Shown here: piece by piece, positions 43,591-52,109 of the stretch
Numbering within the stretch: position 1 is the first letter of the stretch
Layout: each line of letters starts with the position of its first letter
Assembly: GCF_013374995.1 (NCBI RefSeq)
Contig: NZ_CP056030.1
Coordinates: forward strand, 4,186,501 to 4,250,500
From: Pseudomonas eucalypticola
Lineage (GTDB): Bacteria; Pseudomonadota; Gammaproteobacteria; Pseudomonadales; Pseudomonadaceae
Length of the DNA: 64,000 nt
Reading direction: 5' to 3'
Notes under the pieces: model-generated
Seen by the model: only the letters and a program-made list of their open reading frames with translations
Told to the model about the DNA's origin: nothing
Databases searched by the model: none
Program-made: the position numbers and the translations under genes

Positions 43591-44324
43591 GGTTGGATTA
43601 CCTGAAGGGAAGCTTCATCAACGCCCAGGCTTTGCAGCAGTGCGTCACGGCACAGCGCAAGCTGGGGGTGTGCGGTACTACGGGGGTGGGCCAGCGTCAC
43701 CGGCTTGTCGTCAACAATGCGCCCGCCATCGAGCACCACCACGCGGTCGGCCAGCAGCAACGCTTCGTCGATATCGTGGGTGACCATCAGCACGGTCAGT
43801 TGCTGGCGCTGTACCACTTGGCGCAGCAGGGCCTGCATCTTCAGGCGGGTCAGCGCATCCAGCGCGCCGAAAGGCTCGTCGGCCAGTAGCAGGCGAGGCC
43901 GGCGCACCAATGACCTGGCCAGCGCCACGCGCTGTTGCTCGCCGCCGGACAACTCGCCCGGCCAGGCACCTTCGCGCCCAGCAAGGCCGACCATGGCCAG
44001 CGCCTGGCGCCCGGCCAGTGCCGCGCCCGTGCCTGGCAAGCCCAGGGTGACGTTGGCCAGCACGCTCTCCCAAGGCAGCAGGCGCGAGTCCTGAAAGAGC
44101 ACGGCCCTGGGCGTGGGTGCGGTGATGCTGCCCTGCCCCTGCACCTCGCCGTCCAGGCCGGCCAAGGCGCGCAACAACGTGCTTTTGCCCGAGCCGCTGC
44201 GGCCCAGAATGGCGACGAACTGGCCAGCCGGAATCTGCAGGTTCAACTGGTCCAGCACCCGGCATGTACCGAACGCACGGGTCAGGCGGTCGATGCTGAC
44301 CGGCAAGGGCGTGAAGGAGGTCAT
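43587..44324 (-). CDS. ABC transporter ATPase (SsuB/TauB type)
   Basis: The 245-residue protein has Walker A GRSGSGKSTLLRAL, Q loop FQDSRLLPWESVLANV, signature LSGGEQQRVALARSL, Walker B RLLLADEPFGALDAL and H loop MVTHDIDEALLLADR. The closeness to SsuB and TauB and the neighbouring SsuC/SsuA-like genes indicate an importer for aliphatic sulfonates, taurine or nitrate-like anions. It overlaps the permease and monooxygenase genes by 4 bases each. Confidence 0.92.
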   Translation of the reverse strand: MTSFTPLPVSIDRLTRAFGTCRVLDQLNLQIPAGQFVAILGRSGSGKSTLLRALAGLDGEVQGQGSITAPTPRAVLFQDSRLLPWESVLANVTLGLPGTGAALAGRQALAMVGLAGREGAWPGELSGGEQQRVALARSLVRRPRLLLADEPFGALDALTRLKMQALLRQVVQRQQLTVLMVTHDIDEALLLADRVVVLDGGRIVDDKPVTLAHPRSTAHPQLALCRDALLQSLGVDEASLQVIQP

Positions 44325-45130
44325 GAGCCGATCACCTTGCGGTAGCGCAACACACGGTATTCCACCACCCGCACCAGCCGGTCACACACCAGGCCCAGCA
44401 CCATGTACGTCACCAGCCCGACGACGATCACATCAGTCTGGCCGTAGTCGCGGGCACGGTTCATCAAATAACCGATGCCCTGGGTGGTGTTGATCTGCTC
44501 CAGCACCACCAGGGCGCCCCAGCAAATCGTCACCGCAAAGCGCAGGCCGACAAAGAACCCCGGTAGCGCGCCCGGCACCGCCACCTTGCGGATGAAAGTC
44601 CAGCGGTCAAGGTCCAGCGTGTGCGCCAGCTCCACGTAACGCAGGTCGATGCCCTTGAGCGCCGCGTGGGTGCCCAGGTACACCGGCAGGCAGACACCGC
44701 CTGCGATAAGCGTGATTTTCATGCCGTCGCCAATGCCCAGCCACAGAATGGCCAAGGGGATCAGCGATAGCGTGGGGATGGCGCGCTTGATCTGCACCAC
44801 GCCATCGATCAGCGCATCGCCGAGGCGCGTCAGCCCTGCGACCAGCGCCAGTACCAGGCCCAAGGTGACGCCAATGGCCAGCCCGGACAGCGCACGCCGT
44901 GCCGAGGCCAGCAGGTGCGGCCATAGCACGCCATCGGCCAGCAGACGGTAGCCAGTGGTCAGGGCAGTGGACGGTGGCGCCAGCACCTTGGGCGATAGCC
45001 AGCCCAGCTGGGCGGCCAGCTCCCAGGCCACCAACAGCAGGCAGGGGCCCAACAACGAAGCGCCTTTGCCCAGGGGCGCGGGCACCAGCCGACGTGGCCG
45101 GTGAACGGCTTGCGCGCGGTCAACGGGCAT
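44321..45130 (-). CDS. ABC transporter permease (SsuC/TauC type)
   Basis: From the ATG at 45130 the product has 269 residues and six membrane helices. The EAA-type loop reads AHTLDLDRWTFIRKVAVPGALPGFF with the conserved glycine. Helix 1 (LLGPCLLLVAWELAAQLGWL) and LAPPSTALTTGYRLL are typical of sulfonate and taurine permeases. It overlaps the binding-protein gene by 11 bases and the ATPase gene by 4. Confidence 0.9.
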   Translation of the reverse strand: MPVDRAQAVHRPRRLVPAPLGKGASLLGPCLLLVAWELAAQLGWLSPKVLAPPSTALTTGYRLLADGVLWPHLLASARRALSGLAIGVTLGLVLALVAGLTRLGDALIDGVVQIKRAIPTLSLIPLAILWLGIGDGMKITLIAGGVCLPVYLGTHAALKGIDLRYVELAHTLDLDRWTFIRKVAVPGALPGFFVGLRFAVTICWGALVVLEQINTTQGIGYLMNRARDYGQTDVIVVGLVTYMVLGLVCDRLVRVVEYRVLRYRKVIGS

Positions 45131-46109
45131 TGACTGCCTCCTGCTGTTCAGCTTCCCGGGCAAACTCCAGATCAAATTCGTCGCGAGCCTGCAGATGTGC
45201 CGGCAAGTCGCCTGCCGCATAAATCAGATCGATCACCGCCTGCTGTGTGGGGATAAGCTCGGCCAGCGTCGGCACAGTGAGGTTGCCTTGGGACTCGACG
45301 ATGCGCTGCGCATCCGCGGGGTCCAATTGCTGGCGCTTGACGTAGTACGCCTGGGCCCACGCGTCAGGGTGGGCCTGGGCCCATTGGTTGGCCGCGATCC
45401 AGGCTCGGCGCAGTTGCAGCAAGGCCTGGCGTTTGGCCGGGTCCTTGAGTGCCGATTCGCTGGCGTACAGGTAGTTGATGTCACTGGGCAGTCCCTGAAG
45501 GTGCTGCTCGGGGACAAAGCGCGCCAGGTGGTCGGCGCCCGTGCCCACATAGCGGCTGAAGTGCGGCTCGATCAGTGGTGCCACGTCCACCTGCCCACTG
45601 CGCAGGGCATCGGGAAAGTCACTGACGCGCAGTGGCACCAAGTGCACATCCTGGGGCGTGAGCCCAGCCTTGCGCAACGCGGCCAGCACGAAGGTCTGCC
45701 GTGCAGTGCCTTCGGCGTAGGCGATTTTCAAGCCTTTGAGGGCCTCCAGGCGCGGCACTTCCAACCCGGCGCGAACGGCCAGTTGGTAAGCCGGGCGGTC
45801 GTGGCTGACAGCGGCTATGATGCGCACCGCCTCCCCTGCGGCCTGGGCTTGGACGGGAGGGGTGCTGCCAGCGATACCGACGTCGATTACCCCGGCGCGG
45901 AAGGCTTCGAGTATCGCCGGGCCACCGGCGAAATTGGCATAGCTGAGTGCTGGCGGCTGCGATTGGGTTTCACCCCAACGCTCGAGCAAGGCTTGGGTGG
46001 CCTCGTTCTGGTCGGCCAGGGTGAGCGCTGGCGCGGCCTGAGCGGCGGCACACGCAAGCGCCAGCAGCAGCCCGGCGGTGGCCGGCCACAAGGGAAGGGA
46101 AACATGCAT
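45120..46109 (-). CDS. ABC transporter substrate-binding protein (sulfonate type, SsuA/TauA-like)
   Basis: From the ATG at 46109 (AGGAGC 8 bases upstream) the product has 329 residues. A signal peptide (cleavage after AQA, about residue 25) is followed by the NMT1/THI5-like fold: YANFAGGPAILEAFRAGVID, VGIAGSTPPVQAQAAG and KGLKIAYAEGTARQTFVLAAL. This is close to aliphatic-sulfonate and taurine binding proteins. It is the first gene of the operon. A candidate promoter lies between it and the LysR gene. Confidence 0.9.
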   Translation of the reverse strand: MHVSLPLWPATAGLLLALACAAAQAAPALTLADQNEATQALLERWGETQSQPPALSYANFAGGPAILEAFRAGVIDVGIAGSTPPVQAQAAGEAVRIIAAVSHDRPAYQLAVRAGLEVPRLEALKGLKIAYAEGTARQTFVLAALRKAGLTPQDVHLVPLRVSDFPDALRSGQVDVAPLIEPHFSRYVGTGADHLARFVPEQHLQGLPSDINYLYASESALKDPAKRQALLQLRRAWIAANQWAQAHPDAWAQAYYVKRQQLDPADAQRIVESQGNLTVPTLAELIPTQQAVIDLIYAAGDLPAHLQARDEFDLEFAREAEQQEAVNAR

Positions 46110-46252
46110 CGGTGCGCTCCTGCTCCAGACCGCCCACGGCACGGGCAGTCGAAGAAAACATCAGGGGCAAATCCAGCGTAGGGTATTGTCCGCGGCCTGC
46201 CGGGTGACAGGTGGGAGCACTCTAGCGATCAGTTTCGCTTATGTGAAATTCG

Positions 46253-46305
46253 AATAACTACTAAACCAATAACCATTAAAAATTATATATGGAATAACCT
46301 AATCG
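46253..46305 (-). promoter_or_regulatory. Candidate activator-dependent promoter of the sulfur-source operon
   Basis: On the minus strand a perfect TATAAT -10 (46287-46282) lies in an AT-rich segment, but no good -35 is found 17 bases upstream. Three copies of AATAAC occur on the plus strand at 46253, 46268 and 46293, plus an inverted GTTAT near 46305. This is compatible with binding by a LysR-type activator such as CysB or the adjacent LysR protein. Confidence 0.4.
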
Positions 46306-47241
46306 TTATGCCATCCCGCGCGCCGCTTCCCGCGCGCATTCCACCACTGCGCGTACAGCCGAGGTAGCCTCGGTGCGCGTATGGAACATCCACACCGACG
46401 GCAGAAAACGCGCGCCGGGCAATGCCAGCACGGCAAAATCCGCCGTGATTTCCGGCGCCAGCGCCGCGCCAAGGCTCATCATGCCCAACCGGGTACCGCC
46501 TGCCAGCATCGAGCGGTAGACCTCCCGGGAGGTCGTGCGCACACTCCCAGGTCCTTGGCTCAGGCTATTTTCCTGCATCCAGGTGTTCAAGGCTTCGAAG
46601 GCCGGGGACTCGGTGGGCGGCAATACCCAAGGCTGTCGATCCAGGTCCTGAGGCAGCAGGTGCTGCTTGTGGGCCAGCGGATGAGTGCGACTGCAGATGA
46701 TCACCAGAGGATCTTCGTAGAGCAGTTCCCCCGCCACAGCCGGGTCGGCGAACTGCGGCGGCACGGCGCGGCTGAACAACACGTGCAGGGTGCGGTTGAC
46801 CAGTGACGTATAAAGCTTGTCGCTGGTCTCGCTGAGCAGATTGATCGACACCCCGGGTGCGCGCTCCTGCAGCAGCGTCAATAGCGGCGTGGCCAGGCTT
46901 TGCATCACGCTGGGCACCGCGCCGATAGTGATCTCGCCCCGCAGGCCCGCCGACATGCTGCCCAGCTCCTGCCGGGCCTGCTCCAGCTGGAACATCACCT
47001 CCCGCGCCCGGCCAAGCAAAATCTGACCCGCTTCGGTGAACACCAGGCCATTGCTGACCCGCCGTACCACGTCCAGGCCCAGCCCTTCCTCAAGTTCCGC
47101 CAACTGACGGGACACCGCCGGCTGCGTGACGCCCAGCTTCTGCGCAACCAGACGTACCTGGCCCCATTGGCCGAGCATCACCAGCACGCGCAGGTGGTGG
47201 AGTTTGAGGCCACGGCTGAAAAAACGCTCGAGTAAGTCCAT
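46306..47241 (-). CDS. LysR-family regulator of the sulfur-source operon
   Basis: From the ATG at 47241 the protein has 311 residues; a longer frame to 47289 exists. The helix-turn-helix (about 25-62; AQKLGVTQPAVSRQLAELEE) sits a little later than usual, behind MDLLERFFSRGLKLHHLRVL, as in the GbpR/PcaQ/CbbR-like branch. The effector domain begins near GEITIGAVPSVMQS. It lies directly upstream of the binding-protein gene on the same strand and is the obvious candidate to control that operon. A sulfur-related effector is inferred from context only. Confidence 0.88.
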   Translation of the reverse strand: MDLLERFFSRGLKLHHLRVLVMLGQWGQVRLVAQKLGVTQPAVSRQLAELEEGLGLDVVRRVSNGLVFTEAGQILLGRAREVMFQLEQARQELGSMSAGLRGEITIGAVPSVMQSLATPLLTLLQERAPGVSINLLSETSDKLYTSLVNRTLHVLFSRAVPPQFADPAVAGELLYEDPLVIICSRTHPLAHKQHLLPQDLDRQPWVLPPTESPAFEALNTWMQENSLSQGPGSVRTTSREVYRSMLAGGTRLGMMSLGAALAPEITADFAVLALPGARFLPSVWMFHTRTEATSAVRAVVECAREAARGMA

Positions 47242-47500
47242 GCTATGTCCAGAATCACCGGTGGGAATCGCTTGAAATGCAGATAACAAACATTAGGTCC
47301 AGAACAATGACTTGTGCCTTACCCCTGGACACCGGTCTGAGGCTGCTCGGAAGCAGGCCGACATGAGCCAGGCCAAAGGCGGCGACAACCCAGCAGATGC
47401 TGAACCACCTCTGCTGTATTCTCCAGCGTTACGATCGTCGGAACCGAGCCTGGCCAGATCCGCAGGTGTCGAACATCGTCGGCGTTGGTAAGTTCACCCT
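47242..47500. other. Gap between LysR and small membrane protein
   Basis: No convincing gene. A 61-codon minus-strand frame (47319-47504) overlaps the upstream small ORF by ATGA, but its residue composition looks arbitrary. The G+C content falls from here to about 54.5 kb. Confidence 0.4.
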
Positions 47501-47683
47501 TCAATCCCCGAAAATTATAAAAAGCACGCCCAACAATTCAATAAGAAGCAATGGATACGCGACACACAGCACCCATCGCACCATAACCTGAAGCGCCCTC
47601 CCCTTAGACTTACCGTACAACTCATACGATGTTATAAACATAACTAAAGCGGGCAGCACCCCAAGTAAAAGCAACGAAGCCAT
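47501..47683 (-). CDS. Small membrane protein, unknown function
   Basis: The ATG at 47683 has a perfect GGAGGG 6 bases upstream, which supports a real gene; a GTG at 47686 precedes it. The 60-residue product has two hydrophobic helices (about 2-20, SLLLLGVLPALVMFITSYEL, and 36-58, VLCVAYPLLLIELLGVLFII) joined by a short basic loop (YGKSKGRALQ). It begins the lower-G+C accessory patch. No family was recognised. Confidence 0.55.
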   Translation of the reverse strand: MASLLLLGVLPALVMFITSYELYGKSKGRALQVMVRWVLCVAYPLLLIELLGVLFIIFGD

Positions 47684-47924
47684 CACCTACCCTCCAAACA
47701 TTATCCCCAAGCCCAGCATCACAGACACCCAAAATCACCAAAATGGCAAAACTGATGAAACGCAGGATGCACCTGGATAGCGAGTCAGCAGAATCGTCTT
47801 CGCTATGGCCAATGCTTCCGCTGGAGAAGGGTATCCTGGGTTAATCATCTGAATGCATCCTTGCCATCGTCGTGCCTGGATCATCTCATGCGTCGAGTTT
47901 GGGTCAAGCAGCATGCCATGTCTG
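47684..47924. other. Non-coding low-G+C gap
   Basis: I see no gene, repeat or terminator here. The sequence is AT-richer than the flanks and has stops in all frames. Confidence 0.4.
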
Positions 47925-48062
47925 CTAAGATAAAGCGTTCAGCATCCACAAAAAGAAATTACCGGAGCCAAACGCCACCAGCGCAACGATGTGAACGACC
48001 ACCCTGGTGATTATCGCCGTATTGTAGTTGAGGTGCTGATGTCCGATGGCAGCAGCCAGCAT
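47925..48062 (-). CDS. Possible small single-helix membrane protein
   Basis: A 45-codon minus-strand frame opens at ATG 48062, 30 bases after the stop of the lipoprotein gene and in the same frame as it. It encodes one long hydrophobic helix (AIITRVVVHIVALVAFGSG, then NFFLWMLNAL). GGAG is too far from the ATG; a TTG at 48071 would have it at 6 bases. It could be a real small gene or a decayed end. Confidence 0.3.
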   Translation of the reverse strand: MLAAAIGHQHLNYNTAIITRVVVHIVALVAFGSGNFFLWMLNALS

Positions 48063-48092
48063 CGGGCACAAACTGCTGCTCCAGTTCTTTTT

Positions 48093-48629
48093 CTAAAAAT
48101 CGAAACGCTGGTCAAACACTAACTGTTCACCCACCATCACGGTGCATTGGCGGGCCACTTCAATCGGCATCACCTTGCCCAGCAACGGCGCCAGCGCCTT
48201 ATTGAATACTTTCTCGCAGGCGGCGTCTTCGCTGAAGGCTTGGGAGTTACCGGCCGCGTCGGCGGTAATCCGGCAGGCTGTCACCAATTCGGTGGGCAAC
48301 TCGTTCAATGGCACCTTCCTGGCGCCGACGCCGTGCAACTCGATCAGCTCGCTGCACGCACCTTGGGCCGGACCTTCCTTGATGGTTTTGGTGAAGGCGA
48401 CGCGTTGGTAGTCATCGCCGGCGAACAGCACCTGATCGTTGACCGTTACGCGGTACTGTGAGGGTTTGAAGGCAATGGTCTTGATACAGAACTGTGTGGC
48501 GACCGGTTTGCCATCAATCTCAGTTGTGGTCGCTTTGCAGCCTGGGGTGGCATGGGTGAAGGTGGTATCGGGCGAACTGACGCAACCGGCCAGAGATAGC
48601 AGGCACACACCGAACAGCATTGTTTTCAT
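48093..48629 (-). CDS. Lipoprotein of unknown function
   Basis: From the ATG at 48629 (AGGAAG 6 bases upstream) the product has 178 residues. The signal MKTMLFGVCLLSLAGC ends in the lipobox LAGC, so Cys16 is lipidated; Val at the next position suggests outer-membrane sorting. The mature protein contains six further cysteines (for example GCKATT, TQFCIKT, QGACSEL, TACRIT, AACEKV, RQCTVM), which could form disulfides in the periplasm. No domain was recognised. It is on its own on the minus strand. Confidence 0.75.
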   Translation of the reverse strand: MKTMLFGVCLLSLAGCVSSPDTTFTHATPGCKATTTEIDGKPVATQFCIKTIAFKPSQYRVTVNDQVLFAGDDYQRVAFTKTIKEGPAQGACSELIELHGVGARKVPLNELPTELVTACRITADAAGNSQAFSEDAACEKVFNKALAPLLGKVMPIEVARQCTVMVGEQLVFDQRFDF

Positions 48630-48920
48630 GAGACTTCCTGTGCTCAAACATACATACCGCCTCCAGCAGGCGGCTCCGGAGACGGATCTTACCAGCGACA
48701 GGGGCAAAAAGCAGTCTCACGCGAAGGGCAGCCACAGGCAGGAGCGGTCGGTCATGACAGCAGAAAACCGGCTGGATTCACGTTGCGTGATTTGGCGATC
48801 AGGACCTGCCATACCTCACGCACTCCTCGCCAATACGGCACAGCCCGCAACTGCTATTCAATGCTTCCGTATAACTAATTGGGTCTACGCTTGACTGATC
48901 ATTAGCCGGCAGGTGGCCTC
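48630..48920. other. Intergenic gap
   Basis: No gene is supported. The region contains a short sequence of the kind often seen between Pseudomonas genes (GAAGGGCAGCCACAGGC at 48723-48739). The promoter of the downstream membrane protein should lie in the AT-rich part after 48840. Confidence 0.35.
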
Positions 48921-49481
48921 ATGAGTAACTTTCCTATCGTTGCAACAGTGCTTTCGATGTTGTTGGGTCTTTCTGTCACCCGCCTGCTTCTTGGTGCATT
49001 GACGGTTTTCCGCATCCGTCGAACAGCGGCTACCGATTGGGTTGCTCTGGTTTGGGCCGTAATGCTTTTTACGACACAGCTAGATTTCTGGTGGGCTGTA
49101 AATGCACTACCTAGCGTAAAAGAGTCATACTCATTTCCAGAGTTTTTATTACTGGTCTTATTAGCGCTCTCGCTATTCGTCTCTGCCGCCCTACTGCTAC
49201 CGAGCCGCAGTGAGGACGAGCAAAATGGCCTCCGCATTTACTTTGAACAAGATGGCAGATATGCACTACTTTCTCTATCAACTTATCTATTTCTCGGCCT
49301 TATTGTAAATATTCTCCTATTCAAAGCATCTCCCCTATCGCTTTGGGCTGCCTTGGATGTAATGATGATTGCCCTTCCCGTCTGTGCTTTTTATGCCAAA
49401 TCACGAAAATGGTACTCTCTTATCGCCATTGTTTATGTGCCACTTAACGCGATAGACATGGCCATATCACTTGCAAATTAA
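48921..49481 (+). CDS. Integral membrane protein of unknown function
   Basis: The 186-residue protein has about five to six hydrophobic helices (about 3-25, 40-60, 72-95, 114-134, 141-158, 163-182) and a charged loop SRSEDEQNGLRIYFEQDGR in the middle. The codons are markedly more AT-rich than those of the flanking core genes, which suggests acquisition. It has no neighbours in the same transcription unit. No family was recognised. Confidence 0.65.
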   Translation: MSNFPIVATVLSMLLGLSVTRLLLGALTVFRIRRTAATDWVALVWAVMLFTTQLDFWWAVNALPSVKESYSFPEFLLLVLLALSLFVSAALLLPSRSEDEQNGLRIYFEQDGRYALLSLSTYLFLGLIVNILLFKASPLSLWAALDVMMIALPVCAFYAKSRKWYSLIAIVYVPLNAIDMAISLAN

Positions 49482-49737
49482 GCTCGCATTGAGTGTTCGG
49501 AATTAACGGTAGCACCCAGAATTCCGTCGGACTGAGCTGTGGGCTCCTAGTGACAGACAGGGGGCGACCGCCGCAGTTGATTCGAACCGTGCCGACTGCA
49601 CTCACCGTACAACGCGTGGTGTAGGCCAGCTGTGTGACTGGTCGACTGCTGCCGTCTGCGTAGGGCAGCAAAGGGTCGGTCGCAGCATTTCGTAACAGGC
49701 AGAAATCGGCCGGAAGCGAACCCCCATCGAACGCCCC
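49482..49737. other. Intergenic gap
   Basis: No gene was seen in this 256-base stretch. It holds a sequence (CAGAAATCGGC at 49700-49710) repeated in inverse orientation at 54391-54401, likely a remnant of an intergenic repeat common in this genus. Confidence 0.3.
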
Positions 49738-50181
49738 TCATGCGTGACGCTTATACGTCAGGTAATCATGGGCACCGATACCGGTGCATGAAAACCCCGC
49801 CTTCTCGTACATCCTCCTCGCGGGGTTATCAGGTCGCACACTCAACCGCAGCTGCGTGAATCCGTGCCGTGCCGCGTCCTGTACATAGGCCTCCAACAGG
49901 GCCATTCCCACCCCGCTACGCCGATGTTCTGGACTAACATGGATAGTGCAAAGTTCTGCGTAACTCTGATCAGGTATCCAGAGTGAGTAACCCGCGAAGG
50001 CATTACCCATGAACGCGACGTTCAGACGGTCAAAATTCTCTACCCAACGCGTCAGGTGCCGTTCCAGTTGGGCTCGCCACGATGCTTCATGCTCGGGCTC
50101 CCAACAGCGGATATAGCTCTCCTCACCTCTGTAGATGGCCGGAAGATCGGTAACACGTGCTTGTCTGAGTTGTAGTGCCAT
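49738..50181 (-). CDS. GNAT-family N-acetyltransferase
   Basis: From the ATG at 50181 the product has 147 residues. The acetyl-CoA binding region is LCTIHVSPEHRRSGVGMALL (motif A, R/Q-x-x-G-x-G/A as RRSGVG), followed by motif B LRLSVRPDNPARRMYEKAGF. It acetylates an amine or an N-terminus, but the acceptor is not predictable. It lies alone in the accessory patch. Confidence 0.88.
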   Translation of the reverse strand: MALQLRQARVTDLPAIYRGEESYIRCWEPEHEASWRAQLERHLTRWVENFDRLNVAFMGNAFAGYSLWIPDQSYAELCTIHVSPEHRRSGVGMALLEAYVQDAARHGFTQLRLSVRPDNPARRMYEKAGFSCTGIGAHDYLTYKRHA

Positions 50182-50398
50182 TCCATTAGCCTTTGATGAC
50201 GTGAAGGTATGGTATGGCCTTCCTGACATTTCGCAAAGCCTCACGGTGGGTCCCACCAGTGGCTACCAGGCAGTCGTGAAAGGCAACTAACGGTCAATAG
50301 CAACCCTTCGACCCAACCCCCAAGTCCATGCAATTACGCACAGGTTACCTTCCAATGGTAGCTAGCTTGAAATCAAGCCGGGGCTCTCGCCGATAAAG

Positions 50399-50590
50399 CT
50401 ATAGCCAGTGCGAACACACCAGAATTTCGGTGACACCATAAATCGGGAATGAGTGTGAACCAGCCCCATGCATGTATGCCTCTTTTCCGAGCAAAAAAGC
50501 TAGGTTGACGATGAATACCACTACACCAAGCCAGCAGCCCAAGCCAGGTTGAAGGCGTCCTGACTTGAAGTAGAAGAAGAGCCTGCACAT
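50399..50590 (-). CDS. Possible small membrane protein
   Basis: This 63-codon frame has AGAGG 5 bases before its ATG. It encodes one clear hydrophobic helix (LGCWLGVVVFIVNLAFLLG) and a Cys-containing C-terminus. It lies between the GNAT gene and the gene remnant next to the IS element. The rest of 50182-50625 appears non-coding. Confidence 0.35.
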   Translation of the reverse strand: MCRLFFYFKSGRLQPGLGCWLGVVVFIVNLAFLLGKEAYMHGAGSHSFPIYGVTEILVCSHWL

Positions 50591-50625
50591 GGAGGCCTCT
50601 GGCAGATGAACTCAGACGAGAAAGC

Positions 50626-50658
50626 AAGAAAAACCGTGTCCGATATGTTCGAACACGG
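50626..50658 (-). terminator. Rho-independent terminator of an interrupted minus-strand gene
   Basis: On the minus strand CCGTGTTCGA-ACATA-TCGGACACGG forms a 10-base-pair stem (one G-U) followed by TTTTTCTTGCTTT. It lies 36 bases after the stop codon at 50694 and marks the end of the gene truncated by the IS element. Confidence 0.75.
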
Positions 50659-50693
50659 TGCGAGACTCCCGGCGATGAAGTGGGTAGAGTAAC

Positions 50694-50736
50694 TCAGCCG
50701 ATATCGACCTTCATGGCAATGTCCCAGCTCGCGATC
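50694..50736 (-). pseudogene. 3' remnant of a minus-strand gene cut by the IS256 element
   Basis: An open minus-strand frame enters from the IS end and closes with ASWDIAMKVDIG and a TGA at 50694, directly before a good terminator. The matching 5' part is not on the other side of the IS, where a transposase fragment lies instead. The identity of the lost gene cannot be told from 13 codons. Confidence 0.5.
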
Positions 50737-50795
50737 GTGTCCCAGGAAGTGGTGTAACTAAACCAATCGAAGGCGCCCTGCGGGCGAAAGAGGTT

Positions 50796-50865
50796 GGTCA
50801 TCGTGGTTTTTGGCTAACGTTGAGTTTGCGAAGACCTAACACTCACCAGGGAAACCACGATGACC
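50796..50865 (+). repeat. Inverted repeat that can sequester the transposase start codon
   Basis: GGTCATCGTGGTTT (50796-50809) and AAACCACGATGACC (50852-50865) are perfect complements around a 42-base loop. The right arm contains the transposase ATG (50860). Transcripts entering from outside would carry both arms and hide the start; transcripts starting inside the loop would not. Confidence 0.7.
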
Positions 50866-52056
50866 AAACCTACTATCGCATTGACCGAGTTGGTTGAGAA
50901 AGGGGCAGATGCTGATCTGCTCAAGCAAATGATCCAGTTCGTTGCCCAGCGCATGATGGAATTCGACGTCGAGAGCCTGTGCGGTGCCGGGTTCGATGTC
51001 AAAAGTCCTGACAGGCTAAACAGCCGCAACGGCTACCGTGATCGCCTCTGGCAAACCCGCGCCGGCGATGTTGATCTGAAGATCCCCAAGCTGCGCCAAG
51101 GCAGCTACTTTCCAGGCTTTCTGGAACCACGGCGTACTGCCGAAAAAGCCATGGCAGCGGTGATCCAGGAGGCGTACATCCAGGGCGTCTCGACGCGCTC
51201 AGTGGACGAGCTGGTCAAGGCGATGGGGATGTCCGGCATCTCAAAAAGCCAAGTGTCACGGCTGGCCGGCGAGATCGATGAGCGCGTACACGCCTTCCTT
51301 GATCGCCCGCTTGAGGGCGACTGGCCTTACCTATGGATCGACGCCACCTACGTCAAGGTCAGGGAGGCCGGCCGTATCGTGTCGGTCGCCGTCATAATCG
51401 CCGTGGCTGTGAACACCAACGGCGGCCGTGAAGTACTGGGCATGAGGGTTGGGCCTTCGGAAGCCGAGCCGTTCTGGACAGACTTCCTGCGAAGCCTGAT
51501 GCGGCGTGGGCTCCGAGGCGTGAAGCTGGTCATCTCTGATGCTCACGAAGGGCTCAAGGCCGCAGTTTCCAAGGTATTCCATGCGACTTGGCAGCGCTGC
51601 CGCGTGCATTTCATGCGCAATGCCATGGCCCACGTCGGCAAGGGTCAGCGGACGATGGTGGCGGCGCTACTTCGCACGGTGTTTGCCCAGGACAGCCGTC
51701 AGGAATGCCACCAGCAATGGCGCCTGGTAGCTGACCAGTTACGTGAGAAATACCCAAAGATCGCGACGCTTATGGATGGCTGCGAGGATGAAGTGCTGGC
51801 GCACATGGCCTTCCCCAAGGCGCACCGGCAGCAGCTGCACAGTACTAATCCGTTGGAACGGTTAAATGCTGAAATCAAGCGCCGCACCGAGGTCGTGGGT
51901 ATCTTCCCGAACGATCCAGCCATCACTCGCCTAGTCGGGGCGATGCTGCTGGAACAGAACGACGAGTGGTGCCTGCAAAGGCGCTACATGCAGTTGGAGG
52001 CCTTCGAGGCGGTCAGCGATAATCCACAGGCCAAGCTGTCGGCCGTGATCAACTAA
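50860..52056 (+). CDS. IS256-family transposase
   Basis: The 398-residue protein is full length for the family. The DDE residues are the Asp of [14 protein letters not shown], the Asp of [13 protein letters not shown] and the Glu of [15 protein letters not shown]. The preceding [13 protein letters not shown] is a typical IS256 motif. An AGGG lies about 7 bases before the ATG, which is part of an inverted repeat. The gene appears intact, so the element may be active. Confidence 0.95.
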   Translation: MTKPTIALTELVEKGADADLLKQMIQFVAQRMMEFDVESLCGAGFDVKSPDRLNSRNGYRDRLWQTRAGDVDLKIPKLRQGSYFPGFLEPRRTAEKAMAAVIQEAYIQGVSTRSVDELVKAMGMSGISKSQVSRLAGEIDERVHAFLDRPLEGDWPYLWIDATYVKVREAGRIVSVAVIIAVAVNTNGGREVLGMRVGPSEAEPFWTDFLRSLMRRGLRGVKLVISDAHEGLKAAVSKVFHATWQRCRVHFMRNAMAHVGKGQRTMVAALLRTVFAQDSRQECHQQWRLVADQLREKYPKIATLMDGCEDEVLAHMAFPKAHRQQLHSTNPLERLNAEIKRRTEVVGIFPNDPAITRLVGAMLLEQNDEWCLQRRYMQLEAFEAVSDNPQAKLSAVIN

Positions 52057-52109
52057 ACGGCAAACTCAGTGGCTCAAGCCTTGATGAGTTACACCACTTC
52101 CTGGGACAC

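Larger units (their letters stand above)
50737..52109 (+). mobile_element. Complete IS256-family insertion sequence
   Basis: The element is 1373 bases long and bounded by perfect 23-base inverted repeats: 50737-50759 (starting GTGTCCCAGGAAGTGG) and 52087-52109. The adjoining bases CGATC and GATCG extend the symmetry to 28 bases. No 8-9 base target duplication is visible, and the two flanks belong to unrelated sequences, so adjacent DNA was probably lost after insertion. Confidence 0.88.

Noticed and set aside
47319..47504. 61-codon minus-strand frame overlapping the small membrane protein by ATGA
   Set aside because: The overlap is suggestive, but the residue pattern shows no domain, and the C-terminal half looks like translated intergenic repeat sequence.
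50737..52109. 8-9 base target-site duplication around the IS256 element
   Set aside because: Only the palindromic GATC is shared by the two flanks and it extends the terminal repeat; the flanking 8-mers do not match.
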